DNA of 64,000 nucleotides, taken from positions 2,232,001-2,296,000 of the forward strand of contig NC_089391.1 of NCBI RefSeq assembly GCF_003171515.1. Direction: 5' to 3'. The notes beneath the pieces are model-generated. The model was not told the origin of the DNA. It ran no database searches and saw only the letters and a program-made list of their open reading frames with translations. Source of the DNA: Pyrenophora tritici-repentis. Taxonomy: Eukaryota; Ascomycota; Dothideomycetes; Pleosporales; Pleosporaceae. The position numbers and the translations under genes are program-made. Every line of letters begins with the position of its first letter. The stretch's first letter is position 1. Shown here piece by piece: positions 45,701 through 55,155 of the stretch.

Positions 45701-46282
45701 CTTGACTTCAAGAACCGCGGTCCCTTCACTGTCACACGCGTCATTGACAATATGGCTTACGAACTACTCCTGCCTCCAGAGATGGGCAAGCTCCACAACG
45801 TCTTCCACCCGTGGTTACTACACTTACACGAGGAGGCTCCGCTGCCTGGTCAACTGCGCGATTCCGCACCAGCTGAGTTCGCCGATCCCGACGAGGAAGA
45901 TGGTACAAGCTATGAAGTGGAAGCCGTCCTAGACTCCCGCGTCAACAAGAGACTTAAAGACCCCTACTCTCGCAGCGGTCTTCTCCAATACTTAGTGCGA
46001 TGGACCAACTACCCCGCCGGCACCGACAACCCATCTTGGGAACCATACATGAACCTGGTGGACTCCGCAGACATTGTCCAACAGTACCATGAGTCCCGCC
46101 CTAAAGCTCCAGGACCACATCGAAAGTTTGCGACGCTCGCAGGCAAACAGGATTTACTTATGATTACAGTGATCGCATCCTCTAACAATCCTAAGCCTCC
46201 ACCAGGAGCCCCGACGATACAGCAGACGGAGGAGACTATTGGCCCGCGTAGCTTTCGCAATACCGGCAACATTGCTGTTTAG
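42686..46282 (+). CDS. Pol, reverse transcriptase / RNase H / integrase / chromodomain
   Basis: 1,198-codon open frame. RT begins near KPHVYGLTRTETEAVKKYID and has the catalytic YLDDILIYS. RNase H has ETDASDFVTAAILS, KELLAIV and SDHQAL. Integrase has an HHCC zinc finger (VHRSYCGGHSGKHG, CLAC), then the DDE core: SMDYITHLP, SDRGAQFLSHFW, and Glu in ETDGQTENANAWL. A chromodomain follows (YLVRWTNYPAGTDNPSWEPY), which in this clade directs integration to heterochromatin marks. All motif residues are present. It copies element RNA and inserts the cDNA. It ends 88 bp before the 3' LTR. Confidence 0.95.
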   Translation: MVGTPPLGQACEAPDEDREGIGVAAVSQTDFEKYMHKMEQPYMTRDQIGQLVPEWVLDELPDLFNPHLAHQLPERRPGVDHPIDLLPDTTPPKPHVYGLTRTETEAVKKYIDDMLQKGLIKASNSPFASPVLIVKKPGGGLRICVDYRALNNVTKKNRNAPPAIKETLARMAKVQIMSLVDVVAAFNTVRIKEGDEEKTAFLTRYGLYEYMVMPFGLCNAPGTFQNFINETLREYLDVICTAYLDDILIYSDNEKDHRSHVLKVLRKIQGAGLSLDPTKCKFETKRVKYLGLILTTDGIEMDPEKVSTVLDWQLPRSVKDMQSFLGFCNFYRRFIKGFSYIAKPLTELTKEGSQRHFPLQANGQAAKAFEQLKLAFKTAGVLSHFDPDLETWLETDASDFVTAAILSQMHKGVLRPVAFLSHKMTPAECNYEIYDKELLAIVRAFEEWRFELSGTDDPILVLSDHQALQTFMTTKRLNRRQARWAEFLAEFNFRVKYRPGKQGTKPDALTRRPGDLPANAEDERRQHQVQVILKPDQVDPECRVATFSFHFDGGSRHAVYLANALGDELRTSPVSLAMMMYQDSETDDFSDEYLFALGDTAEVDDTSAAPLTEPDTSLDEANILQTVRQAYPDDDIVQVILKAKADGQRRIPYHLIHGPNRIRLELGDCSIHDGVFYVKKKVYIPESGTLRTRIIERVHRSYCGGHSGKHGSYDMLNRWYYWPKMINDVAQYVKNCLACRRSKSYRDGKHGLLHPLPIPERYWSSISMDYITHLPPCTDNGRTYTNVLVIVDRLSKKKKFIPVVDLKVDTLVKAFVEYVWREEGYPDSIVSDRGAQFLSHFWTRLCQRLGTKPKLSTGYHPETDGQTENANAWLKQYLRSYINYEQDNWALFLPMAEFEANNAINASTGTTAFRLTKGYDPKSGLEPPKVNTGLTAPARRDQDNANKFAEKLDALRKALRLELQWSQAKQAEYANDARLPAPEFKVGDQVMLDARNFRTTRPSLSLDFKNRGPFTVTRVIDNMAYELLLPPEMGKLHNVFHPWLLHLHEEAPLPGQLRDSAPAEFADPDEEDGTSYEVEAVLDSRVNKRLKDPYSRSGLLQYLVRWTNYPAGTDNPSWEPYMNLVDSADIVQQYHESRPKAPGPHRKFATLAGKQDLLMITVIASSNNPKPPPGAPTIQQTEETIGPRSFRNTGNIAV

Positions 46283-46357
46283 GCTTACAGAAGCTTTTGC
46301 AAAGCAAGCTAGACAACTCTTTTTAATTACTTTAAGCGACGGAACCTGCTTTTTTTT

Positions 46358-46370
46358 GAAGGGGGGGTAG
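46358..46370 (+). other. Polypurine tract
   Basis: GAAGGGGGGGTAG directly before the 3' LTR; the expected primer site for plus-strand DNA synthesis. Confidence 0.8.
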
Positions 46371-46549
46371 TGTGATGGATCAAACCTACGATCCCTCACG
46401 CGATCACGTGCCATACAATCACGTGCCACGCTGGCAGTTGGCCCGTGCGAGGAATAATAAAGTTCCCCTCGTACTTGTATATAGATCTGTACACACAATC
46501 TCACTTATTAGAGGCATCCTAACTATTGCAGTGTACTAGTGCCTTTACA
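46371..46549 (+). repeat. 3' LTR
   Basis: 179 bp, identical to 38850-39028; followed by the target duplication GTTGT. Confidence 0.95.
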
Positions 46550-47522
46550 GTTGTAGTCGTTCGAAATCGTTCAGGTGCGGTAGGGCAGGGCTGTTGAGCT
46601 GGCTGTACTATAGTAACAAAGTCAGTAAACATATAGCAAGTTAAGACACTAGAGACGCTACAGGTAGTTTATAGATTAGCTATTTCTAAGGGAAGGTATG
46701 CGCATAGGCTCACTAGACTGTAAGGTCTACGTGTTATGCGATTATGATGTTGTGGCGTTGCGGTAGCTTAGGGCTAGCCTCGCTCTCCCTGTCTTTCCTC
46801 GCCCATCATCCTTTCAATGCATGAAGAAACGAAGACGCGCAAGGTTCCAAAGGCGCTTGAGGTGTTCAAGGTGGTTGGAAGATTAGAATGTCCAAGGGAA
46901 GGCACGCTTATGTGCATAGCGTGTCGCATTCCTAGGTTGCCAAACCTTGCTCTTTATTCTGTTATCGCACATTAATATTCTAAGGTATAACAACAAAGGC
47001 GCTTAATCAGGGCTAAGGCATTTGATTTTGGATAGTCCTAAGCCCTGGGTTGCCTGTGCCTCATGGAGGCGCTCGAGGTGTTTGCCAAGAATGTTCGAGG
47101 GAAGGCGCGTGCACGTGCACGCCTTACCGCATTCTGAGGCTGCAGAATCTCGCCTTTCGAGTCTTTTCCCGCCCCATTGTAGCATAGAACACACAGGAAC
47201 CCAAGGTGCCAAAGGATTTGATGGTGACAGCTGTGGTTCCAAGTATATTCTAGGGAAGATGCATCCTGTTGCAAGGAGGCGCATTGTGAAGGACTCGTTA
47301 CCTTGTGAAAGCACAGCGCAGAAGGTAAGCAAGCGCATGCAATGGCTTCTCGAGTTAGTGCTGCTATCTGCTGCAGGGTAAGGCGATAAAGGTCACTCAG
47401 CTCTGGACATGCGCTATGCCCGCACTTCGCCACCATAAACAATAACAGAATACTAAAAATGCGCTTAGCTCTCAGATCACAGGGAATCTGAACCTTCGTC
47501 TCTTTGGTATCCCGGCGATCTT

Positions 47523-48052
47523 GAGGCACGCCGACATGCGCAGAGTTGAAGGGTATTCTTTCGAGTCTAAGTAAGACTGCCTTACCTGCTGCCTTCAACG
47601 TGGCCATCTGGAGTTTAAGAACGCCACTTTAGAAGACGTGATGAGTGGGACGCACAGCAAGGCCTCAGGAGGATGGTCTATACTACGAGTACACAGACAG
47701 CTGCGCATATTCTAGCCTTTGAGGTACACTGTCGCACACAGAGTCGCATAAAGCTCCTCCGAGTCCGGCTACTAAACCTGTACCTATTGCCCTCGACACG
47801 GCTATCTGAAGTCTAATACCACCAAATAGAAAGGCGCAATGAGCGCAAGACACGATAAGGCCTTAGAGATACCTTATACTTTAAACAAACAGAAATCGGC
47901 GCAAAATATACTATATTCTGCTCCTTACCCCTCGAGGCACGCTACTTTAAACAGAGCTACGGAAGGCTTCTCTAGGTCTACTGCTGCACTTCTATCAGCT
48001 GCCCTAGACGCGTCATCTGAGTTTCAACGACACCGCTCCAGAAGATATAATA
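47523..48052. repeat. Diverged ~200-bp tandem repeat, three units
   Basis: GAGGCACGC-like starts at 47523, 47721 and 47934 (spacing 198 and 213). Each is followed at a similar distance by a (C)ATCTG(G/A)AGTTT..ACGCCAC..AGAAG-like block (47590, 47787, 48000). Identity is only moderate, so the array is old. Confidence 0.55.
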
Positions 48053-49216
48053 ACTACAAGTTTAGACAAGGCTTTTGGCGAGTAATCTACACTGTAAGCA
48101 TCAACGGAGAGCTGTGCACAAGATACAGTAAAGCATTTACTTCCTTAACATGCGCTAACATGTGTGGACATGCAGAAGGGTCTTACACGCCTAATCACTG
48201 CACCTTCACCTGCTACCTTTGTTGCAAACTTCCGACGCTGAATATCGGTGCCTGAGAGGGCATAATAGGCCTCCTGGTAAGTCGCTTTAAGTGAGAGTAT
48301 TAACAAAAAGCTTCGCACAAGATACTTCACTCTGGATCCTGTCTCTTGAGTTCCTTTGCGATGCTGCCGGAAAAGCGCCGGAAACACTAACAAGCCGGGA
48401 CTTCAAGTCCACTGACGTTCGCCTCCTTCTTACGCGCAGCTTTGGCTGTCAACATGTACTATAACAGCGGCACTGAATACTTTCAGAAGCATAGGGATGC
48501 TGCAATACCGGGCGCCGGCAAGACAGATAAAAACTCCATAAGCGCAACTTGAGCCACGAGAGCAGAGAACAACGTTAACCACAGACGTACGTGCTATCTT
48601 GTGAATACACGACAACCCGTATTCTCACAGATTAGCAAGAGCATTTCCGGATTCTAGAACTCTGCCAGGCCGTGGCAGCTCAAAGTACTATGCCTTAAGC
48701 CAGCCTCCAGTCGCAAGAGAACCTTGCAACGATAGATCTGACTTCCTAGGTATCGCGTGCACCTTGGAAATTTGCGCTGTCTACTATAGAGAGCTTGCCG
48801 GCATACTCAAGAGTGAAACAGGAGGTCTACTACACAAAGCCTGTCCTATGTCGCAAGGCGCCACCACAAGGGCAATGCTCAAGTGCTACCCTGCATCATA
48901 AATATATGTAAAGTCAATCTGAGGAGATTGCTCACATAGGAAGAGGCGTATAGCTTCAAGCTCTGCCTTGTAAACCCGGCTTAAGGTACTGGACAATACT
49001 ACAAAGGTAGAGGCCGAAACCTGGAGGTGTATCCTGCATCTCAAGCAGACGTACTGTCTATCCAAGAACCTTGCTAACGTGGACAAGTATATCAGGATTC
49101 CTCTGCCCAACACACGAGTCGCGTTCGAACAGCCTATGCGCTTACACCTCGGTGATACGACCACAGCCGCATGCGAATAACATCATTCGAACAATAAATG
49201 AAGGTCCTTATGCTTA

Positions 49217-49565
49217 TGCTCCTTAAGAATGACCAAGTTCCTTGTACATCAGGAGCATGTGGCTGGATCACGCTTATACCCTTGCTCTTTCATCAATAAG
49301 TACGCGCCTCGCATATCCGTGATCGATGATAGGGCCCTCATACTTGTGCTTCTTCCAGAGGGAGTGCGCACCTTGCATATCAAGAGCAGGTAGCTAGATG
49401 CGCACATGCATGGTTGACCTCATTGCCGATATTCCTGTACCTCCGGTCTTCATCGAATGAGTACGCGCTCCGTACACTAGAGATGCATGGCTAGATGCGC
49501 TTATGCTTCCGGTCTAAGAATAATCACGAATCTCGCATATTAGAGCCCGACGACTGGATATGCTC
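49217..49565. repeat. Degenerate ~65-75-bp tandem repeat, about five units
   Basis: Units starting near 49217, 49282, 49348, 49431 and 49506 share AATGAGTACGCG-like, CTCGCATAT-like and GGCTGGATGCGCTTATGC-like blocks in the same order, with much divergence. Confidence 0.5.
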
Positions 49566-49722
49566 AGACCCCAATCAATCCTCGAACCGATCCTGTAGAA
49601 GGCGCCTGTCCGACTAGCACCTCCTTTGATAAACTTACACCCTCGTATGCCGACACTGACAGCCCTACTAGGTACGAGAACACCGGAGGAACCTGTGCAG
49701 GATAGCAAAACCTAATAACCAG

Positions 49723-49758
49723 GTGCGACAAGTGCAACAAGTGCAACAAGTGCCGCAG
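49723..49758. repeat. 9-bp microsatellite (GTGCAACAA)
   Basis: Four units: GTGCGACAA, GTGCAACAA twice, then GTGCCGCAG. Confidence 0.85.
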
Positions 49759-50307
49759 CTATCCAGCAACGGCACCCTTAGGCCTTGATAGAGATCCGCT
49801 CTAGCTTAGACAAAGACGCCCCCTAGAAGATGGGCGCGAAGCTTTTGTTCCCAAATCGCTGGAACTGAACGTCCGTTCAATATGGCACACCTTCATAATC
49901 GTTGTGCGGAGACGCGGCAGAGATGGGCTTCCAAGAGCTACATGCGACAATTCTGCACTTAATACACCAGTCGACAGTGGTAGAGTAAGACGGCCATCGC
50001 CTACCCACACCAAACGACTAGGCACAGCACATGCGAGCAGTGCCGGACATACTATGTAGCCAGTTCAGAGCATCTTCTTGTGCGGCTTTACACTGTCTCA
50101 CACGGCAAGACCCATACATCAACTCTTGAGTACGTCTTCGCCTTCCAAGTATACTTCTCTAAGCTAACCTCAACGAACTGATAGGTCTGATAGTCTCTGG
50201 AATCAAGATCAAGCGAACTTATCCGGCCATGCCCAGACATGAAGCTTTCGAACAGGGCACTATAACGACGCATCGCCGGTAATCCGTATAGATCCACCGG
50301 TAGCCAT

Positions 50308-50327
50308 CAGACTTGTCATTAAGCAAA
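50308..50327. repeat. hAT left terminal inverted repeat
   Basis: 20 bp, exact complement of 53655-53674. Confidence 0.93.
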
Positions 50328-50485
50328 TCAAACAAACTTTGGACGCTGATTTGATTTGTTTGTACAAAACTTAAGATTGTATTTGAGTTGTTTAGTTTGA
50401 TAGTGTTTTAGGAGGCCGTTTGTTTGAAAGTTTGATAGATTTGATACTGTTTAGGTGCTGATCTAATCGTATATCGTATATATTA

Positions 50486-53056
50486 CTAAGCTTCGCTGTC
50501 CCACTTGCATATTTCGTATATTGCAGCTACCTCAGCGTCAGTTACATCGCCTGAGTTGTAATCAGATGGAGGCTTAAAGCCAGCGTCGCGCCAGCTTCGT
50601 ATACACTGTATTGCTGCAAGCAGTTGTGACCCAATTTTGCGTCGCCTTGGCTCTAATAAATCACCGAGCTCGCTGAACAGCCGCTCGCACTCACAACTTG
50701 AGGCTGGTATTGTTAATATATCGATCGCCATACGCGCTAGGTTAGGATACTTTGGGCGTAGGCTTATCCAATAGCTAACAGGATTACTACCTTGTTCGAA
50801 CTGCTCCTGCGTCCAGCGGAGTTCAAACCGTCGCCAACGCTCCAGCTCATCCATCTCTGTCACCTCAACAATGCCATAAGGCTCCGCATTAACGAGCGCG
50901 TTGATGGCGTCGTTGATACCACTTGAGAGCCGCACTGGTGGGCGACTTTGGCGCTGTATTTGCGGCTTATAGAACGCCCAAAGTTGTTTCAACCCAGCGT
51001 TGTTTGCCTCAAGCCAGCTCGGTTTGTCGCGCCAGCTGTTCTCACAGTAGTTCTTGTAGTATGGGTGGAGGCAGGTAGCGGCAAAGTATGCGGGTGATTC
51101 GTCGAGCTTAGTGTAATACGCGTTAAGCTTTGCCCAAGCTGCGCGTAGGTTGATAGGAAGGTGATCTTCTGGCGCGCTATTGGCATTATAGTCGACGCTT
51201 TCGTGGTTTTTAAGTAGCTGCTCGTACACGGCAAGTACAGCTTCGAAGACAGGTATAACCTCGTATATCGCGCCGAAACGGCCAGCTTTACCGCGAGCTT
51301 CAAGCCGTTTTGTCGCCTCCTTTAGCGGCTCCAACACTGATATATACTGGGTTATTACCGCCCAATCGTCAGCCGTAAGCCCATTAGATCTCATCCAAGC
51401 TGGTACTTTAGTGAGCTTATTGTTACGGCTACGCGCGTACGCGTCGGCGCCCATCGTCCTTTCGATGTGGCTTTGGGCGTACTCATCAACGGCGTTATGG
51501 AGTTTTGCGGCGCGTACAAAGGTGTCGTGAAAGCTGTTCCAGCGCGTGACGACTGGCTTTACCGGCTCGAGTATTTCCTGCTTTTGGTCGGGAGCCTTAG
51601 CGTTAACACGGCGCTGGCAATCGGCAAAAAGATCGTGTTGTTGCGGTGTTTGGATGTAGTTGATGATATCGATTAGTACACCAAGCGGACCTTGCTGCCG
51701 CCATTCTTGTAGGTAGGCTGCCTCTGTTTTGTGCTCGTCCTGATCATTATCGTACGCGTCCTTATCAAAGCCGAAGATAATCATCTGTCCGACTAAGTTA
51801 AGTGTGTGAGGGCCGCAGCGGAGGCGGTGATGGCTTGCTGTAAATTCAAAGCGTTGGGCGAGTTTGGTGACGGCGGTGTCATTAGCGTACGCGTTGTCGA
51901 GCACAAAGTACCCAAGCTGGCTACGTGTTATACCGAAGACATCGATTATATTGCCAACAACTTCAGCTATCCTCTCGCCCGTGTGGGCGCCCGTAAGCTG
52001 AGGCAGCGCGATAGGTAGGTCCCTGATAGTGCCGTCGGCGTCAGCAAAATGAGCAACAACTCCAAAGAAGCCGCGCTTGCCGCCTTTTGTCGTCCAGCCA
52101 TCGAAGCTTATATGGATTTTACTAATAGCCGACGAGAGCATCTGAACAACCTGCGGCTCCATATAGCGATACAGCCTCATCACGAAGCTAGCTACACTGT
52201 TGTGACTTACCCACAGCGCGTCAGCTGCCTCCGGGTTGGCAAACTCTATCATCTGCCTAAACGCAGGCGTTTCGAACTCGCGGAGAGGGTGGTTATTGTC
52301 GACAAGCCACGTAACAGCGGCGTATCGAAAGCGCTGTACGTCGAAGTTTCCGAGCTCGTTAGCGACGCCTTGAGGTACATCGACACCGCCCTCGGTCATC
52401 ATCTTAAGCGTCGTTTGGCCTCGCGGTAGTGTAATCGAATCCAGTTTGCCCTTGCGATCGTAGCCGTGGCCAAGTAGCTTCTGCGCGAGGTGGTTGATAG
52501 CGTTACTGGTCGACTTTGTAACCTCTGGATAGGCGCAAAAGATCTTACGATGATGGCAGTATTTGCAAACAAAGAACGTACGATGAGGCTCACGGAGAGA
52601 GGCAACGCGGTAACCGTACTGATATACCCAACTTTTGTTGCGCTTCAACGTACGCAGCGGCTTCGTAAAACGCGGTAAACGCTTCCAATCAATGCCGTCA
52701 AAGTTGTCCGTAAACTCGTCATCAAAGCCAGTATCATCCCCGCCTTCGATAGCCTCACTTGTAGCCTCCGTAGCAGCCCTACTACCCTCGGCCGGCGGTT
52801 GTATAGTAGCTTCTGGTATAGCGTCGCGCAACTGCGACTCGAACGGCGCGTCTTCGGTGGCCTGGCTTGCTGCAGCAGCTAGGGCTTTACGTGGCGAGGT
52901 GCGGATAGACAGCTCAGGCTGCGAATCGTCCATCAGGATAGGCTGCGATGCACTGCCTTTAGCTGTTTTGGCGCGCTTGTGGGGGCCGTGGGGGCCGGGG
53001 GTGCCCTCGGCGGCGCGTTTTAGGTTACGAAGCGGCATTTTCGGCGTGTTGGGCAA
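50486..53056 (-). CDS. hAT-family transposase with BED zinc finger
   Basis: Cuts and pastes the element. Single uninterrupted frame, 856 residues. The N-terminus has a basic, Pro/Lys-rich part. A BED-type finger has its Cys pair at 164/167 (CKYC) and HL..H near 190-197, for DNA binding. The RNase H-like core has ISFDGWTTKGGKRGFFG (first catalytic Asp at 319), FVLDNAYAND (about 385-393, second Asp), CGPHTLNLVGQ and VTRWNSFHDTF, with the third acidic residue expected in the C-terminal part. The hAT dimerisation region near the end reads PVSYWISL, RMAIDILTIPASSCECERLF and RRRKIGSQLLAAIQCIRSW. Length and domain order match full-size fungal hAT transposases (Restless/Tol2-like), and no stop or frameshift is seen. 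Confidence 0.95.
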   Translation of the reverse strand: MPNTPKMPLRNLKRAAEGTPGPHGPHKRAKTAKGSASQPILMDDSQPELSIRTSPRKALAAAASQATEDAPFESQLRDAIPEATIQPPAEGSRAATEATSEAIEGGDDTGFDDEFTDNFDGIDWKRLPRFTKPLRTLKRNKSWVYQYGYRVASLREPHRTFFVCKYCHHRKIFCAYPEVTKSTSNAINHLAQKLLGHGYDRKGKLDSITLPRGQTTLKMMTEGGVDVPQGVANELGNFDVQRFRYAAVTWLVDNNHPLREFETPAFRQMIEFANPEAADALWVSHNSVASFVMRLYRYMEPQVVQMLSSAISKIHISFDGWTTKGGKRGFFGVVAHFADADGTIRDLPIALPQLTGAHTGERIAEVVGNIIDVFGITRSQLGYFVLDNAYANDTAVTKLAQRFEFTASHHRLRCGPHTLNLVGQMIIFGFDKDAYDNDQDEHKTEAAYLQEWRQQGPLGVLIDIINYIQTPQQHDLFADCQRRVNAKAPDQKQEILEPVKPVVTRWNSFHDTFVRAAKLHNAVDEYAQSHIERTMGADAYARSRNNKLTKVPAWMRSNGLTADDWAVITQYISVLEPLKEATKRLEARGKAGRFGAIYEVIPVFEAVLAVYEQLLKNHESVDYNANSAPEDHLPINLRAAWAKLNAYYTKLDESPAYFAATCLHPYYKNYCENSWRDKPSWLEANNAGLKQLWAFYKPQIQRQSRPPVRLSSGINDAINALVNAEPYGIVEVTEMDELERWRRFELRWTQEQFEQGSNPVSYWISLRPKYPNLARMAIDILTIPASSCECERLFSELGDLLEPRRRKIGSQLLAAIQCIRSWRDAGFKPPSDYNSGDVTDAEVAAIYEICKWDSEA

Positions 53057-53654
53057 CGAGAAACACTAAAACGTGCTGTAGAGACGGTAGTGTAGCTGCA
53101 AAAGATGGCTAACAGCGATATAGAAGATGGGAGATGGGATATAAGATAGCGGTCATCGACGGCTAGCGACGCTCGTGTAGTTATATGATGACTAAGCTAG
53201 ATGCAACACAAGAAAACTATCGCGAAATTGCTACCTCCGCTATCTCAAAAACATCATTAAAGTCGATCTTAAAGCACCTTAGGACATCATCTATAGAACA
53301 GTGTTGACACGGCAAAGGTGTCGAATACTAGCAGTCGTTGCAACGAACAAAGTGTATAGTATTTGATTAGTAGTGAGCAAGAGCTGGATGGAGAGATCTC
53401 CATATGTACGGTTGCGAGCTAAGCGGGAAGCTTGGTCTAACTAGTGGTCCAAGCTTCCGGCCCGGAAAAACTCGCCGGGCTGGCTGTACGCGCATGTTCC
53501 GACAAACAGCTCGCTATGTAATATTAGTCAAACAGTCAAACAAACTAAACAAATTTCGATCGTACGTTTGATTTGTTTGTATATTTCTATAGGCAGCGTT
53601 TGGTTTGTTTAATTTGCTTATAGTCAAGCAAATCAAACAAACTATTCAAACGCG

Positions 53655-53674
53655 TTTGCTTAATGACAAGTCTG
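53655..53674. repeat. hAT right terminal inverted repeat
   Basis: 20 bp, exact complement of 50308-50327; followed by the target duplication. Confidence 0.93.
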
Positions 53675-54275
53675 GTAGCCATATTTTAATGACGAAACGC
53701 CCCAGTCTCACATACTGAAGACAACGACATCGTATACGTATCCCTATTCCAATATCAGAAGCTCGAGTGTCTCCATCAAGACTGTTCTCTTGCTATTCAC
53801 CTGCATGAGCTGTGATCTCAGGGTCAGACGAATCTGCAGCCCACAAGACCACCTCATGATAGAAAACAACACCATCTCTTACGACAAAGCATGGAGCACA
53901 TCGGGAGGCAGGACATACGTGCATGAAGGCCGGAGTTCAGGCGGCATCACACTGACTGACGATGTTCCCCCAAAACAACCGCACTCGAAATGTTCGTATC
54001 TGACATCCACAATGGCAACATGGCGGTGCAGTATATCGATGTATTAAGAGGGTCTACTACAGATGTCTGCTTTGTCACTCGTCTCCGGCCAAAGCAGACG
54101 TTCTGTAGAGACCACAGAAGAAGGGGCTCGTCACACCACGGATCGCTCCCAACGATTCATCGGAATAGAATCTCTCACTCAGACAAGACGATATACCTTT
54201 CATCTTGCCTGATACACATCGAGGGCATATACGTCAGCCACAATATACAGCTAGCGTCTTAGACGATGATATTAC

Positions 54276-54437
54276 TAGACTCCGCAACAATCAATTCAAT
54301 CCGGTCACTCTCCTAGACCCACTTACCTATCTAGGTAGGGCTTAAACTCCTATAGGTAACTACTAGGCTTAAAGCGGTAATCAATCAATCCAATCTGAAC
54401 CTTCTAGGACCCACTTAATTGATTGTTGCGGACTGTG
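54276..54437. mobile_element. hAT-type MITE, 162 bp
   Basis: Terminal inverted repeats of about 21 bp, of which 16 (TCCGCAACAATCAATT, 54281-54296 and complement at 54417-54432) match perfectly. The flanking 8-bp target duplication is GATATTAC (54268-54275, 54438-54445). No coding capacity. Inside is a diverged direct repeat (AATCAAT..CTAGGACCCACTTA-like, near 54289 and 54380). Size, inverted ends and 8-bp duplication fit a non-autonomous hAT derivative. Confidence 0.8.
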
Positions 54438-55028
54438 GATATTACAGCATCGAGTAAGTCAAGACCTTAGACTACAAACCCCCATGTCTAAAGATCATGA
54501 CATCCTCGATGGAAGTACATTGAACACTGAACTGACATCTCAATACCAAGGTCATTTTCGTACCAGCCAAGATCCATCGCATCATTAGGGTATGTTTGGA
54601 CGCATACCCCCGAGCGAAGCTGTCACATCTCAAGCGACTTATACACGTATACTGGCCAGGTCATTAGACTTATAAGGAGTTCAATACGCTCAACGACATG
54701 TTGAAAGAGCTCCGGACAACTGATGATTGCCGAACATTAGGAAAGACTTTCAATACGTCGGATACCCGGAACATGTCATGTCCTATATCACGATCACTCT
54801 CTAAGATCGCTGAAGCCTTTCTCTTGCAATGCATGACGGCCACCCAAGCACAAACCAATGCACACCTCCGCGTGAAGCATTGCATGTGGGGCGCCCAGTA
54901 CTGCATAGCAGGACAAAGCGTTGGCGATGACGAGGCATGGAATGAAAGAGACGGAAGAAAAGGATATGTGGGAAGCAATGACGAGTTTTGAAAAGCCGGA
55001 AACCGTTAGGGCTGAGCTTGCCATGGGC

Positions 55029-55155
55029 ATAGGTCAAGGAAAAAAAAGACAAAAAGAAAGACGAAAGAGAACTAGGAGGGGATGGACGAAAGAAACATGA
55101 GCGAAAAAGAGACGGAAAAAGACGGAAGAGAAGGCGGAGACGACGAGGCGTAAAG
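55029..55155 (+). repeat. Polypurine tract
   Basis: About 125 bases of almost pure A/G on the + strand (GACAAAAAGAAAG-like). No gene or period apparent. Confidence 0.7.

Larger units (their letters stand above)
38850..46549 (+). mobile_element. Ty3/gypsy chromovirus LTR retrotransposon
   Basis: A 7,700-bp element bounded by identical 179-bp LTRs and flanked by the 5-bp target duplication GTTGT (38845-38849 and 46550-46554). Order: LTR, about 525-bp leader with a tandem duplication, gag, protease, reverse transcriptase, RNase H, integrase, chromodomain, polypurine tract, LTR. The integrase-after-RNase H order and the C-terminal chromodomain place it with the chromoviruses. Identical LTRs indicate recent insertion. 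Two frame breaks (in the gag zinc knuckle and between protease and RT) suggest this copy is not autonomous as sequenced. No RIP-like loss of frame by many C-to-T changes is seen. Confidence 0.95.
46555..50299. other. Gene-poor repeat-bearing stretch between retrotransposon and hAT element
   Basis: 3.7 kb without a convincing gene. It is built partly of diverged direct repeats (annotated separately). Small open frames (for example 47038-47607 -, 47839-48255 +) overlap the repeats and show no family. Confidence 0.45.
50308..53674. mobile_element. Complete hAT DNA transposon
   Basis: 3,367 bp. The perfect 20-bp terminal inverted repeat begins CAGACTTGTCATTAAGCAAA at 50308 and its complement ends at 53674. 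The 8-bp target duplication GTAGCCAT lies at 50300-50307 and 53675-53682. Both ends carry many subterminal copies of AAACAAAC / GTTTGTTTGA motifs, typical transposase-binding sites. One uninterrupted transposase gene lies inside on the - strand. Everything needed for autonomous transposition is visible, and the exact target duplication points to a recent insertion. Confidence 0.96.

Noticed and set aside
49217..49565. CRISPR-like array
   Set aside because: Units are diverged throughout with no constant repeat and unique spacers, and the genome is eukaryotic.
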